DNA from: Burkholderiales bacterium UBA954
GTDB taxonomy: Bacteria; Pseudomonadota; Gammaproteobacteria; Burkholderiales; Burkholderiaceae_A
Length of the DNA: 10,171 nt
Reading direction: 5' to 3'
Assembly (NCBI GenBank): GCA_002293155.1
Contig: DBCQ01000055.1
Coordinates: 4,804-14,974 of the forward strand
Shown: in pieces, positions 1 to 10,149 of the stretch
Numbering within the stretch: the first letter of the stretch is position 1
Layout of the letters: each line of letters begins with the position of its first letter
Position numbers and translations under genes: made by a program
The notes under the pieces: generated by a model
Databases searched by the model: none
Told to the model about the DNA's origin: nothing
Seen by the model: only the letters and a program-made list of their open reading frames with translations

Positions 1-2357
<2,357 letters not shown>

Positions 2358-2375
2358 TCACAAAGAAATTTTTGG

Positions 2376-2403
2376 ATTGCAAGGGGCCGTGGCCCCCTGC
2401 AAT
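2376..2403 (-). promoter_or_regulatory. Strong stem-loop in the rpoB-rpoC spacer
   Basis: Arms 2376-2388 and 2391-2403 are complementary. In the minus-strand RNA the stem reads AUUGCAGGGGGCC against GGCCCCUUGCAAU, with one G-U pair and an AC tip that must open to a loop of about four bases. On the plus strand the G-U position is an A-C mismatch, which fits a structure selected in the rpoBC transcript. The sequence after it (CCAAAAATTTCTTT) is not a clean U-tract, so an intrinsic terminator is unlikely. It ends 16 nt before the rpoC ribosome binding site. An RNase III or other processing site, or an element tuning rpoC translation, is inferred. The 7-mer ATTGCAG occurs twice (2397-2403 and 2406-2412), so the 3' arm has two possible partners. 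Confidence 0.75.
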
Positions 2404-2425
2404 TACTGCAATACACGTTATTGGC

Positions 2426-5400
2426 TTAACTGCGTTCGAGATCGATATCTATTCCTAGCGATCGAATTTCTTTCACCAGTACGTTAAAGGACTCCGGCAT
2501 ACCTGCATCGATCGTATGCTCGCCTTTCACCAGGTTTTCATAGACCTTAGTTCGGCCGCTGACATCGTCTGATTTCACGGTCAGCATTTCCTGCAATACA
2601 TACGATGCGCCATACGCCTCGAGGGCCCAGACCTCCATCTCGCCAAACCGCTGGCCACCAAACTGCGCTTTTCCGCCGAGCGGCTGCTGGGTCACCAAGG
2701 AATAAGGTCCGGTAGAGCGTGCATGCATTTTGTCGTCAACCAAATGGTGCAGCTTGAGCATATGCATGTAGCCGACAGTCACCGTGCGATCGAAGGCCTC
2801 GCCATTGCGTCCGTCGAATAGCTGTACCTGGGTTCGTGTCGCCGTAAGCCCGATTCGAGCCGCGACATCATCCGGGTAAGCCAACTCCAACATATGTCGG
2901 ATTTCTTTTTCTGAAGCACCGTCAAACACTGGGGTTGCAAATGGCGTCCCATCTTTTAGATTCGACGCAAGTTCGATCACTTCCTTATCAGAGAGTGATT
3001 TGAGATCTTCTGGGTGACCACTTGAGTTGTAGACCTTATCCAGATACTTGCGCACCTCGTTGGCTGAGGATTGCGCCTCAAGCATGTCCCCGATCCGCTG
3101 GCCAATTCCCTTTGCCGCCCAGCCCAGATGGGTTTCGAGGATCTGGCCCACGTTCATCCGGGATGGGACACCAAGGGGGTTTAAGACAATATCGACCGGA
3201 ATGCCATCGGCCATATACGGCATGTCTTCGACAGGAACAATCCGAGAGACAACACCTTTGTTGCCGTGACGACCAGCCATCTTGTCGCCCGGCTGCAGAC
3301 GGCGCTTCACGGCAAGATAGACCTTAACCATCTTTAAGACACCCGGCAGGAGTTCATCGCCCTGAGTCAGTTTCTTATGCTTTTCTTCAAAGGCAAGATC
3401 AAACTGACGGCGCTTGGCCTCAATGGATTCCTTTAGACTCTCTAGCTGCTGGGCGGCCGACTCATCCGACAGCCGGATATCAAACCATTGATAGCGATCG
3501 ATATCCGCGAGGTAGGCCGCATCGATCGCCGTTCCTTTGGCGATTTTCTTAGGCCCGCCGTTTGCAGGCTTGCCGATGAGATGCTTCTCAATCCGCTGAA
3601 AGGTATCGGTCTCAACAATACGCAACTGATCATTTAAATCCAGACGGAATCGACGCAGTTCATCATCGATGATTTGCTGAGCCCGTTTATCGCGAGCAAT
3701 CCCCTCCCGCGTGAAGACCTGAACATCAATGACTGTTCCGCTCATACCCGAGGGAACGCGCAGAGAGGTATCTTTGACATCAGATGCTTTCTCACCAAAA
3801 ATCGCCCGTAGCAATTTCTCTTCCGGTGTCAGCTGCGTCTCGCCTTTGGGCGTCACTTTTCCAACTAAGACGTCGCCCGCCTGGACTTCGGCGCCAACAT
3901 AGACAATGCCTGACTCATCGAGCCGGCCGAGCTGGCCTTCAGAGAGGTTAGAGATATCCCGGGTAATCTCTTCGGGACCTAACTTAGTATCACGCGCCAA
4001 AATCGAGAGCTCTTCAATGTGCACAGACGTGTAGCGGTCATCGGAGACCACCCGCTCTGAGATTAGAATCGAATCCTCGAAGTTGTATCCATTCCAAGGC
4101 ATAAACGCGACCAGCATGTTTTGACCCAGTGCGAGTTCGCCTAAATCTGTTGAAGCGCCGTCGGCAATGACATCCCCACGGCCCACAACATCTCCACGCT
4201 TAACAATAGGCCGCTGGTTAATGTTGGTGTTCTGGTTCGAACGGGTGTACTTATTCATGTTGTAAATATCAACACCCGACTCGCCTGGCGTTGTCTCGTT
4301 ATCGTTGACACGAATCACGACACGACGAGAGTCAACGTAATCGACGAATCCACCGCGACGGGCTTGGACCACCGTGCCCGAGTCCACCGCACAGGTCCGC
4401 TCAATTCCCGTTCCAACCAGTGGCTTCTGCGGACGCAGGCAGGGGACTGCCTGTCGTTGCATGTTCGACCCCATCAAGGCCCGGTTTGCATCGTCGTGCT
4501 CGAGAAAGGGAATCAACGACGCAGCAACCGACACGATCTGTGAGGGTGCGACATCCATATACTCAACTTTATCGATCGTTGAAAGGGTGGTCTCACCATT
4601 GACTCGGACCGAAATCAGATCCCCCGTGAGTTTTCCCTTGGCATCAATCTCGGCATTCGCCTGCGCAATGATGTAGCGGCCTTCCTCGATTGCCGAGAGG
4701 TACTCGATCTTATCGGTGACTTTTCCGTCATCAACTCTACGGTAAGGCGTCTCTAAGAACCCGTATTCGTTAAGCCGTGCATATAAGGCCAGTGAATTAA
4801 TCAGGCCGATGTTTGGCCCCTCTGGGGTTTCGATTGGGCAGACCCGACCGTAATGGGTCGGATGGACGTCGCGGACCTCAAAGCCCGCGCGTTCCCGGGT
4901 CAGGCCGCCTGGGCCCAATGCCGAGACGCGACGCTTGTGGGTAATTTCCGATAATGGGTTGGTCTGATCCATGAACTGCGACAGCTGTGAGGAGCCGAAG
5001 AATTCGCGAATCGCCGCAGTAATTGGCTTACTGTTAATTAAATCGTAGGGCTGCAGATTATCGGCTTCAGCCTGACCAAGTCGTTCCCGAACTGCGCGCT
5101 CTACGCGCACCAGGCCCGAACGAAATTGGTTCTCCGCCAACTCACCGACACAGCGGACGCGACGATTCCCGAGGTGATCAATATCATCGATTTCACCGCG
5201 GCCATTGCGCAGAGACACGAGCAGCTTGATCGTGTCAAGAATGTCCTCGTTGGTGAGGGTCATCGTGCCCGTCACCTCTTCACGACTTAAGCGACGATTG
5301 AACTTCATCCGTCCCACCGCCGATAAATCATAAGAATCTGGGTTAAAGAACAGGCGTTCAAACAACATCTGAACGGCATCTTCTGTGGGCGGCTCGCCCG

Positions 5401-6529
5401 GGCGCATCATGCGATAGATCGCTACCCGAGCAGAAATCTGGTCAGGGGTTTCATCAACCCGCAGAGTCGATGACATATAGGGGCCTTGATCAAGATCATT
5501 CGTGTAGAGCGTCTTAATCTCGCGAACCTTCGCCTCGCGCAGTTTGGCGAGAAGCTCTTCGGTGATCTCTTCGTTCGCCTTGGCGACAATCTCTCCGGTC
5601 TCAGCATCAATAATGGCGTGGGCCAATACACGGCCTAAGAGGTAATCATCAGGGACGCTAATACGTTTTAGGCCAGATTTCTCAATATCGCGAATATGTT
5701 TCGCGTTAATCCGCTTGTCACGGCCAACAATCACGTTGCCGGCTTTATCCACAATATCGAAACGCGATTGCTCGCCACGTAGACGATCCGCCACCAAATC
5801 CATCTGAGCCCCATCCGGCATGAGTTGGAAATGATCAAAATCAAAGAAGTGCGCAAGGATCTGTTCGACGGTGAGGCCAATAGCCTTCAGCAGAATTGTC
5901 ACCGGCATCTTGCGACGACGGTCCACTCGGAAATACAGAATATCTTTTGGATCAAATTCAAAATCCAACCAGGAGCCACGGTAAGGAATCACACGGGCTG
6001 AGAACAGCAGCTTTCCAGAGCTGTGGGTCTTGCCGCGGTCGTGCTCAAAAAATACGCCCGGCGAACGATGGAGCTGGCTCACGATAACCCGCTCGGTTCC
6101 GTTGATGACAAAGGAACCGTTGTCGGTCATTAGCGGAATATTGCCCATGAAGACTTCTTTCTCACGGATCTCTTTCACCGTTGGCTTGGCAGCCTCTCGG
6201 TCATAGATCTTTAGGCGCACCTGTGCCCGAATCGGGGCTTCAAATGTCTGACCCCGGAGTTGACACTCTCGCACATCAAAAGCGGGCGTTCCCAGAGTGA
6301 AATGTAGAAAATCGAGCTCAGCCATACCGTTATGGCTTTTGATTGGAAAAATTGACTGAAAAGCAGCCTCAAGCCCCTGGAGCTTGCGCTCTGTTGGAGG
6401 AACTTCTTGCTGCAAAAATGCCCGATAGGAGGCCAGCTGCGTGGCCAAGAGATAGGGGATCTCTAAAACGGGTTTGCGTTTTGCAAAACTCTTACGAATA
6501 CGTTTCTTTTCGGTGAAGTTGTACGCCAT
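2426..6529 (-). CDS. rpoB: RNA polymerase subunit beta
   Basis: Second-largest RNA polymerase subunit, forming one jaw of the DNA channel and part of the active site. The protein is 1367 residues from ATG at 6529, longer than E. coli RpoB (1342) but the size usual in Burkholderiales. N-terminal lobe motifs ([22 protein letters not shown], then [17 protein letters not shown]) are followed by the rifampicin region at residues 512-538 (4916-4996), then the C-terminal [13 protein letters not shown] block with nucleotide-contacting lysines K1083 and K1091 (E. coli K1065 and K1073), and the C-terminal [24 protein letters not shown] clamp contact. A GTG one codon upstream (6532) is in frame, but the GGAG at 6535-6538 is only 2 nt from it and 5 nt from the ATG, and relatives begin MAY, so I prefer the ATG. 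It lies between rplL and rpoC. Confidence 0.98.
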   Translation of the reverse strand: MAYNFTEKKRIRKSFAKRKPVLEIPYLLATQLASYRAFLQQEVPPTERKLQGLEAAFQSIFPIKSHNGMAELDFLHFTLGTPAFDVRECQLRGQTFEAPIRAQVRLKIYDREAAKPTVKEIREKEVFMGNIPLMTDNGSFVINGTERVIVSQLHRSPGVFFEHDRGKTHSSGKLLFSARVIPYRGSWLDFEFDPKDILYFRVDRRRKMPVTILLKAIGLTVEQILAHFFDFDHFQLMPDGAQMDLVADRLRGEQSRFDIVDKAGNVIVGRDKRINAKHIRDIEKSGLKRISVPDDYLLGRVLAHAIIDAETGEIVAKANEEITEELLAKLREAKVREIKTLYTNDLDQGPYMSSTLRVDETPDQISARVAIYRMMRPGEPPTEDAVQMLFERLFFNPDSYDLSAVGRMKFNRRLSREEVTGTMTLTNEDILDTIKLLVSLRNGRGEIDDIDHLGNRRVRCVGELAENQFRSGLVRVERAVRERLGQAEADNLQPYDLINSKPITAAIREFFGSSQLSQFMDQTNPLSEITHKRRVSALGPGGLTRERAGFEVRDVHPTHYGRVCPIETPEGPNIGLINSLALYARLNEYGFLETPYRRVDDGKVTDKIEYLSAIEEGRYIIAQANAEIDAKGKLTGDLISVRVNGETTLSTIDKVEYMDVAPSQIVSVAASLIPFLEHDDANRALMGSNMQRQAVPCLRPQKPLVGTGIERTCAVDSGTVVQARRGGFVDYVDSRRVVIRVNDNETTPGESGVDIYNMNKYTRSNQNTNINQRPIVKRGDVVGRGDVIADGASTDLGELALGQNMLVAFMPWNGYNFEDSILISERVVSDDRYTSVHIEELSILARDTKLGPEEITRDISNLSEGQLGRLDESGIVYVGAEVQAGDVLVGKVTPKGETQLTPEEKLLRAIFGEKASDVKDTSLRVPSGMSGTVIDVQVFTREGIARDKRAQQIIDDELRRFRLDLNDQLRIVETDTFQRIEKHLIGKPANGGPKKIAKGTAIDAAYLADIDRYQWFDIRLSDESAAQQLESLKESIEAKRRQFDLAFEEKHKKLTQGDELLPGVLKMVKVYLAVKRRLQPGDKMAGRHGNKGVVSRIVPVEDMPYMADGIPVDIVLNPLGVPSRMNVGQILETHLGWAAKGIGQRIGDMLEAQSSANEVRKYLDKVYNSSGHPEDLKSLSDKEVIELASNLKDGTPFATPVFDGASEKEIRHMLELAYPDDVAARIGLTATRTQVQLFDGRNGEAFDRTVTVGYMHMLKLHHLVDDKMHARSTGPYSLVTQQPLGGKAQFGGQRFGEMEVWALEAYGASYVLQEMLTVKSDDVSGRTKVYENLVKGEHTIDAGMPESFNVLVKEIRSLGIDIDLERS

Positions 6530-6534
6530 CACGG

Positions 6535-6540
6535 CTCCTT
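6535..6540 (-). promoter_or_regulatory. rpoB ribosome binding site
   Basis: AAGGAG in the minus strand, ending 5 nt before the ATG at 6529. It is too close (2 nt) to the in-frame GTG at 6532, so it decides the rpoB start in favour of the ATG. Confidence 0.75.
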
Positions 6541-6600
6541 TTGGGAAAACCTCAGTTATTTGATAAGACCTCTACAAGCCCACTGCGCTGCTTACCATTC

Positions 6601-6654
6601 CGAGCTATGCGATATCGACGTAGATTCGTGACTGCATCGATATGGCGTAGCTCG
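6601..6654 (-). repeat. Imperfect 18-nt inverted repeat in the rplL-rpoB spacer (distal stem-loop)
   Basis: Arms 6601-6618 and 6637-6654 match at 16 of 18 positions as an inverted repeat (CGAGCTAtGCgATATCGA against CGAGCTAcGCcATATCGA), with an 18-nt loop region. In the minus-strand RNA the two differing positions become A-C and C-C mismatches, so the stem is long but interrupted. It lies 2 nt beyond the proximal hairpin at 6657-6693 and about 70 nt before rpoB. In E. coli the same gap carries an attenuator and an RNase III site; a similar role here is inferred from position and shape only. Confidence 0.7.
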
Positions 6655-6656
6655 CA

Positions 6657-6693
6657 TCTCGCGGGCGACCGAGTAACTCGATAACCCGCGAGA
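6657..6693 (-). promoter_or_regulatory. Stem-loop just after rplL (proximal hairpin, attenuator or processing candidate)
   Basis: A perfect 9-bp outer stem (6657-6665 with 6685-6693, TCTCGCGGG/CCCGCGAGA), a 4x4 internal loop, and a 4-bp inner stem (6670-6673 with 6677-6680) closed by a 3-nt loop. It starts 20 nt after the rplL stop codon. No U-tract follows in the transcript (the next bases read TGCGAGCTACG), so it does not look like a standard intrinsic terminator. It could stop or pause part of the polymerases, protect the rplJL message, or be a double-strand RNase site; all three are inference. Confidence 0.7.
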
Positions 6694-6713
6694 GACGATG
6701 CCGACTGGCCGAA

Positions 6714-7091
6714 TTACTTCACTTCGACTTTTGCGCCTGCCTCTTGAAGCTGCTTGACTAATGCATCGGCGTCGGCTTTGCTAACGCCTTCCTTGACTGG
6801 CTTGGGTGCACCATCAACCAGATCTTTAGCTTCTTTTAAGCCCAGACCTGTTGCAGCGCGGACAACTTTAATGACTTCTACCTTCTTGTCACCAGCGGCG
6901 GCCAAGATAACGGAGAACTCCGTCTTCTCTTCTACTGGCGCTGCACCGCCACCCGCTGCTGGGCCTGCAGCAACGGCGACGGTTGCGGCAGCGGCTGAAA
7001 CGCCAAACTTCTCTTCCATGGCTTTGATGAGCTCTGATAACTCAAGAACGGACATCGCGCCGATTGCATCCAACAATTGATCTTTATTCAT
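6714..7091 (-). CDS. rplL: 50S ribosomal protein L7/L12
   Basis: Multi-copy stalk protein that recruits and activates the translational GTPases (EF-Tu, EF-G, IF2). It is 125 residues, the normal size. An N-terminal dimerisation/L10-binding helix pair (about 1-33, [26 protein letters not shown]) is followed by an Ala/Gly/Pro-rich hinge (about 34-54) and the compact C-terminal domain (about 57-125). That domain contains the factor-binding [10 protein letters not shown] stretch, then [21 protein letters not shown]. The ATG at 7091 has a GGAG 8 nt upstream. It follows rplJ after 42 nt that hold little beyond the ribosome binding site. Two stem-loops lie between it and rpoB, consistent with L7/L12 being needed in several copies per ribosome and in excess of RNA polymerase. 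Confidence 0.98.
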   Translation of the reverse strand: MNKDQLLDAIGAMSVLELSELIKAMEEKFGVSAAAATVAVAAGPAAGGGAAPVEEKTEFSVILAAAGDKKVEVIKVVRAATGLGLKEAKDLVDGAPKPVKEGVSKADADALVKQLQEAGAKVEVK

Positions 7092-7133
7092 TTAAAAAAC
7101 TCCAGATTACGGTTCAGTTAAAAATGGTCTTAG

Positions 7134-7664
7134 TTAGGCGGATTGCGATTCACGTTGCGTCTTCAAAGCAGCCACCGTCCGAACAAACTTTGACGGTACT
7201 TCGTTGAGAGTCCGCACGAACTGCGCAACCGGGGCCTGCATCGTGCCGAGCAGCTTGCTGAGTAACTCATCCCGTGACGGCATCGAGGCAAGAGCCTTAA
7301 CACCAGCAGCGTCCATAAGGTAGTTCGGCATTGCACCCGCTTTGATGACGAAGACCTCATTGGCTTTTGCAAAATCATTCATGACTTTTGCGGCAGCCAC
7401 AGGGTCTGTGGAGATACCGTAGATCAGAGGGCCGACCATTTTGTCAGCCAACATCTCAAACGGTGTTCCAGCAACTGAACGTCTGACCAGTGTGTTTTTC
7501 AACACACGAAGATAAACGCCGGCGTCGCGCGCCTTCTTGCGGAGCTCGGTGATATTGGCCACATCAAGACCACGGTACTCTGCGAGGATCACCGACTGGG
7601 CCTGCGCTAACTGCGCGCTGACATCGTCGATCACCACTGCTTTCGCTTCGCGGTTTAGTGCCAC
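7134..7664 (-). CDS. rplJ: 50S ribosomal protein L10
   Basis: Base of the ribosomal stalk: it binds 23S rRNA near L11 and carries the L7/L12 dimers on its C-terminal helix. It is 176 residues, slightly longer than E. coli L10 (165). Recognisable blocks are [13 protein letters not shown] at the start, [21 protein letters not shown] (26-46), [15 protein letters not shown] (50-64), GPLIYGIS (78-85) and [16 protein letters not shown] (130-145); the C-terminal tail after about 146 is the L7/L12-binding segment. The start is GTG at 7662-7664, 6 nt after an AAGGAG site. An ATG at 7666 lies 2 nt upstream in another frame and hits a stop after three codons, so it cannot be the start. L10 with L7/L12 normally represses its own mRNA through the leader that precedes it here. 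Confidence 0.97.
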   Translation of the reverse strand: MALNREAKAVVIDDVSAQLAQAQSVILAEYRGLDVANITELRKKARDAGVYLRVLKNTLVRRSVAGTPFEMLADKMVGPLIYGISTDPVAAAKVMNDFAKANEVFVIKAGAMPNYLMDAAGVKALASMPSRDELLSKLLGTMQAPVAQFVRTLNEVPSKFVRTVAALKTQRESQSA

Positions 7665-7670
7665 ATTTCA

Positions 7671-7676
7671 CTCCTT
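7671..7676 (-). promoter_or_regulatory. rplJ ribosome binding site
   Basis: AAGGAG in the minus strand, ending 6 nt before the GTG at 7664. It supports the GTG start. The overlapping out-of-frame ATG at 7666 would be only 4 nt away and opens a three-codon frame. Confidence 0.75.
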
Positions 7677-7862
7677 CTCAGTGTTTCTTCTCCCGGGGGA
7701 GTTGAAACGGTTGAAACCGGCGAGACCTGAAAGTTTTCGATGAACAACCACTACCTTACCCATCGTATTCTGTCGGGATCGCCATCTGCGTTGGGCGGGA
7801 AACCAACAACTCCCTCATTAAGTTCAGCCTTAAAGCGCCAAACCCCAACGGTCTTTGACAAC

Positions 7863-7894
7863 CTGCAGACCGTCACCGCAGTGACAATCTGCAG
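7863..7894 (-). promoter_or_regulatory. 14-bp stem-loop immediately after rplA
   Basis: Arms 7863-7876 and 7881-7894. In the minus-strand RNA it reads CUGCAGA-UU-GUCAC, loop UGCG, GUGAC-GG-UCUGCAG: 14 continuous pairs including two adjacent G-U pairs. On the plus strand those two positions would be C-A mismatches, so the structure is complete only in the transcript of this operon. It begins 10 nt after the rplA stop. The following bases (GTTGTCAAAG) are not a U-tract. A pause or partial terminator, an RNase III site, or protection of the rplKA message are all possible. Confidence 0.75.
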
Positions 7895-7904
7895 CCCAAA
7901 GTCT

Positions 7905-8609
7905 TTACTGCGTAGTCGCCAAAATTGATGCCTGATCGATCCGGATTCCAGGACCCATCGTTGTTGAAATCGCAACCTTGCGCAGATAAACGCCTTTTGA
8001 TGACTGCGGTTTCGCACGATTCAACGCCTCAATCAATGCCACTAAATTCGTTTTAAGTGCCTCTGCATCGAACGATGCCTGACCGATCGTGCAGTGGACA
8101 ATGCCGGCCTTATCAGTCCGGTACTGGACTTGACCCGCCTTGGCATTTTTCACGGCCTGCGCGACATCCGCAGAGACGGTTCCCACTTTCGGATTCGGCA
8201 TGAGGCCACGTGGACCGAGAATCTGGCCCAAGGTTCCAACAATTCGCATCGTGTCGGGTGAGGCAATCAAGATGTCAAAATCGATCTGGCCCGCCTTAAT
8301 CCGCTCAGCCAAATCATCCATTCCGACAATATCAGCGCCTGCCGCTTTTGCAGCCTCCGCCTTTTCACCCTGCGCAAAAACGGCCACACGCGTCGTTTTG
8401 CCTGTTCCCGCCGGCAAGACGATTGAGCCTCGAACAAGCTGATCTGATTTCTTCGCATCAATGCCAAGCTGAACGGCTACATCTACCGATTCCTTGAATT
8501 TTGCGGTGGCACAGGCCTTCGCCAATGCGATGGCTTCCTGGGCGGGATATAACTTGGCGCGATCTACCTTAGATACAACAGATGCGAAACGCTTTGAAAT
8601 TTTTGCCAT
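7905..8609 (-). CDS. rplA: 50S ribosomal protein L1
   Basis: Binds helices 76-78 of 23S rRNA, forms the mobile L1 stalk that helps release deacylated tRNA, and in many bacteria represses its own operon by binding a similar site in the rplK leader. It is 234 residues, full length. Domain I is formed by the N- and C-terminal parts (about 1-67 and 160-234), with domain II inserted (about 68-159). Signature [14 protein letters not shown] lies at 132-145 and the C-terminal [23 protein letters not shown] block at 203-225. ATG at 8609 is only 2 nt after the rplK stop, with a GGGGG-rich ribosome binding site inside the end of rplK, so translation is probably coupled. A 14-bp stem-loop follows its stop. 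Confidence 0.98.
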   Translation of the reverse strand: MAKISKRFASVVSKVDRAKLYPAQEAIALAKACATAKFKESVDVAVQLGIDAKKSDQLVRGSIVLPAGTGKTTRVAVFAQGEKAEAAKAAGADIVGMDDLAERIKAGQIDFDILIASPDTMRIVGTLGQILGPRGLMPNPKVGTVSADVAQAVKNAKAGQVQYRTDKAGIVHCTIGQASFDAEALKTNLVALIEALNRAKPQSSKGVYLRKVAISTTMGPGIRIDQASILATTQ

Positions 8610-8611
8610 GA

Positions 8612-9043
8612 TTAAACCCCCTCTACGGTGACGCCCATACTCCGGGCACTACCCGCAATCGTTCGCACAGCAGCATCTAGATCTGCAGCCGTGAGATCGG
8701 GCATTTTGGTCTTCGCGATTTCCTCAGCCTGCGCCCGGGTGATCTTGCCTACCTTGTCGGTATGAGGCTTTGGCGAGCCTTTGTCGAGCTTGGCCGCCTT
8801 CTTGATCAACACCGTAGCAGGCGGCGTCTTCATGATGAAGGTGAAGGTCTTGTCTGCGAACGCGGTGATGACGACCGGGATCGGCAGGCCTGGCTCCATG
8901 CCCTGCGTCTGGGCATTAAACGCCTTACAGAACTCCATGATGTTCAATCCGCGCTGACCGAGCGCGGGACCAATCGGGGGTGATGGATTGGCCTTACCTG
9001 CAGGAACCTGCAGTTTGATATAACCAACAATCTTCTTTGCCAT
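8612..9043 (-). CDS. rplK: 50S ribosomal protein L11
   Basis: Binds the GTPase-associated centre of 23S rRNA next to L10 and is needed for factor-dependent GTP hydrolysis and for RelA sensing of uncharged tRNA. It is 143 residues, normal length. The N-terminal domain has the conserved proline-rich [23 protein letters not shown] stretch (21-43), including the PP pair where thiostrepton resistance changes map in other bacteria; it is intact here. The C-terminal rRNA-binding domain includes [12 protein letters not shown] (73-84) and the terminal signature [14 protein letters not shown] (129-142). ATG at 9043 has an AAGGAG site 5-6 nt upstream. It forms a tight pair with rplA and follows nusG after 77 nt. 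Confidence 0.98.
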   Translation of the reverse strand: MAKKIVGYIKLQVPAGKANPSPPIGPALGQRGLNIMEFCKAFNAQTQGMEPGLPIPVVITAFADKTFTFIMKTPPATVLIKKAAKLDKGSPKPHTDKVGKITRAQAEEIAKTKMPDLTAADLDAAVRTIAGSARSMGVTVEGV

Positions 9044-9120
9044 TTGGGCTCCTTAGCGAGTTCAAACGCAGGCCGATTGAACGGCCCACTCCTCAGTTCA
9101 CTTCACTTGTTTAACTTCTG
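9044..9120 (-). promoter_or_regulatory. rplK leader (candidate L1 operator)
   Basis: The 77-nt gap between nusG and rplK contains no gene. In the transcript, GGCCG (9082-9086) and CGGCC (9071-9075) form a 5-bp hairpin with loop UUCAAU. Overlapping this are three alternating complementary short segments: TGAAC (9096-9100), GTTCAA (9077-9082) and TTGAAC (9060-9065). The middle one can pair with either neighbour but not both. The region ends with the rplK AAGGAG site. L1 is known to repress translation by binding the leader of its operon in E. coli and other bacteria; the location is right, but I could not confirm the L1 motif by eye. Confidence 0.4.
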
Positions 9121-9657
9121 TTACAGCTTTTCTACCTGTCCGAACTCGAGTTCTACTGGCGTAGCGCGGCCAAAGATCGTCACCGATACGCGCAGGCGAT
9201 TCTTCTCGTAATTCACCTCTTCAACACTGCCGTTGAAATCCGTAAATGGGCCCTCTTTCACGCGCACGACCTCACCCACTTCAAACAATACTTTTGGTCT
9301 GGGCTTTTCCACACCCTCTTGCATCTGCGCCATGATCTTGTCGACCTCGGCTTGAGAAATCGGCGTGGGCTTGCTGCCCGATCCACCGACAAACCCGGTG
9401 ACCTTATTCGTGTTCTTCACGAGGTGCCAGGTCTCATCATTCATTTCCATCTCAACAAGTACGTAGCCCGGAAAGAATCGGCGCTCCGAAATAGCCTTCT
9501 GACCAGCGCGAATTTCGACAACCTCTTCGACTGGGACCAGAATTTTTCCAAAGTGTTCCTGCATATCAGCACGATCGACACGCTCTTGGATTGCTTTGGC
9601 AACACTCTTTTCCATGCCCGAAAAGGCATGAACAACATACCAACGTTTTGCCGACAT
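9121..9657 (-). CDS. nusG: Transcription elongation/antitermination factor NusG
   Basis: Binds the RNA polymerase clamp, suppresses pausing, and links polymerase to Rho or to the ribosome (S10). From ATG at 9657 the protein is 178 residues, close to E. coli NusG (181). The NGN domain spans about 1-115, with [20 protein letters not shown], then [15 protein letters not shown] (58-72) and [16 protein letters not shown] (77-92). After a linker comes the KOW domain, about 124-178, [24 protein letters not shown] onward. The frame stays open to an ATG at 9696, but that would add residues encoded inside secE and absent from the family; the ATG at 9657 shares its first base with the secE stop (TAATG), a typical coupling arrangement. 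The upstream ribosome binding site (GGAAG) is weak, in keeping with coupling. Confidence 0.97.
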   Translation of the reverse strand: MSAKRWYVVHAFSGMEKSVAKAIQERVDRADMQEHFGKILVPVEEVVEIRAGQKAISERRFFPGYVLVEMEMNDETWHLVKNTNKVTGFVGGSGSKPTPISQAEVDKIMAQMQEGVEKPRPKVLFEVGEVVRVKEGPFTDFNGSVEEVNYEKNRLRVSVTIFGRATPVELEFGQVEKL

Positions 9658-10040
9658 TAGCGCTTCCATCCAAGAATCAAGTCGTAAAGAGCCCACTCCA
9701 GAACTTTGTCAGCAAGCCATAAAAAAATCGCCATCACCAACACGAAGGCAAACACAATCAGGGTGGTCTGTATCGTCTCTTTGCGGGTAGGCCAGACAAC
9801 CTTGCGGGTCTCATCGATGGCCTGCTGGGAAAAGCTGATAAACCGCCTTCCCGATTGCGACAATAACGCCACCACCAAGGCCACGATAATTCCACCCGCG
9901 AGCGCACCTGCGCGGGCCCAGACCGAGGCCTCGGCAAGCTGATGAAACCCAACAATTCCCGCTAACAAGACGAGTACCGACGCGGCCAACATCACCTTGT
10001 CGACTGCGCCTGCTGCGGTAGTTGTTTCAACCTGCGACAT
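9657..10040 (-). CDS. secE: Preprotein translocase subunit SecE
   Basis: Small membrane subunit that clamps the two halves of SecY in the Sec translocon of the inner membrane. It is 127 residues, the same as the three-span E. coli form. Hydrophobic segments lie at about 16-34, 42-61 and 92-115. Between the second and third is the conserved amphipathic helix, ending in the hallmark [14 protein letters not shown] (76-89) that contacts SecY. ATG at 10040 is preceded by AAAGGA with a 4-nt gap. Its TAA stop shares one base with the nusG start. The secE-nusG pair is a conserved operon, placed after tuf and tRNA-Trp. Confidence 0.97.
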   Translation of the reverse strand: MSQVETTTAAGAVDKVMLAASVLVLLAGIVGFHQLAEASVWARAGALAGGIIVALVVALLSQSGRRFISFSQQAIDETRKVVWPTRKETIQTTLIVFAFVLVMAIFLWLADKVLEWALYDLILGWKR

Positions 10041-10058
10041 AGAGTCCTTTTAGTTCAG

Positions 10059-10134
10059 TGGCAGGGGCAGAGGGAATCGAACCCCCAACCTTCGGTTTTG
10101 GAGACCGACGCTCTGCCAGTTGAGCTATGCCCCT
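10059..10134 (-). tRNA. tRNA-Trp (anticodon CCA)
   Basis: A complete 76-nt cloverleaf. The acceptor stem AGGGGCA pairs with TGCCCCT, discriminator G, and the 3' CCA is encoded (10059-10061). The D arm begins GCTC with the AACTGGCAGA loop; the anticodon stem TCGGT/ACCGA encloses loop CTCCAAA with anticodon CCA at 10099-10101; the T arm is GGGGG-TTCGATT-CCCTC. It sits 15 nt after the tuf stop and 18 nt before secE, with no terminator on either side, so it is probably cut out of a tuf-secE-nusG transcript. A tRNA-Trp at this place is characteristic of several beta- and gammaproteobacterial genomes. Confidence 0.97.
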
Positions 10135-10149
10135 TCAAAAAATTGCTAT

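Larger units (their letters stand above)
7665..7904 (-). promoter_or_regulatory. rplJ leader region (expected L10 autoregulatory leader)
   Basis: This 240-nt gap between rplA and rplJ has no credible gene. In other bacteria this is where L10-(L7/L12) binds its own mRNA, and the position here fits. Visible structure: a hairpin right after rplA (7863-7894); an 8-nt complementary pair, GGGAGTTG (7807-7814) with CAACTCCC (7697-7704), that could close a multibranch leader ending next to the AAGGAG site at 7671-7676; a small GUUGG/CCAAC hairpin inside it; and a 9-nt tandem repeat (GTTTCAAC-type, 7701-7718) just before the ribosome binding site. I could not recognise the L10 kink-turn sequence by eye, nor a convincing -35/-10 pair, so the class is inferred from position. 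Confidence 0.5.

Noticed and set aside
3022..3327. Plus-strand open frames of about 60-140 codons opposite rpoC, rpoB and the ribosomal protein genes (for example this one).
   Set aside because: They lie antisense to highly conserved coding sequence, have low-complexity Arg/Ser/Pro-rich translations and match no family; they are shadows of the real genes.
6530..6532. GTG codon one position before the rpoB ATG as start.
   Set aside because: It is only 2 nt from the ribosome binding site core, whereas the ATG at 6529 has normal spacing and matches the family N terminus.
6657..6693. Intrinsic (rho-independent) terminator after rplL.
   Set aside because: The stem is good but no U-tract follows on the transcript side, and rpoB continues downstream in the same direction.
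7820..7862. A possible promoter for rplJ, starting from a TTGTCA near 7855-7860.
   Set aside because: No acceptable -10 hexamer lies 16-18 nt downstream; the match is no better than chance.
7751..8017. An 88-codon minus-strand open frame across the end of rplA and the rplJ leader.
   Set aside because: It overlaps rplA in another frame, has no recognisable family, no sensible ribosome binding site, and most of its non-overlapping part is the structured leader.
9658..9696. A longer NusG starting 13 codons upstream (ATG at 9696), or at ATG 9669.
   Set aside because: The extension is encoded inside secE, and the family begins close to the KRWYVVHA motif. The ATG at 9657 overlapping the secE stop is the simpler start.
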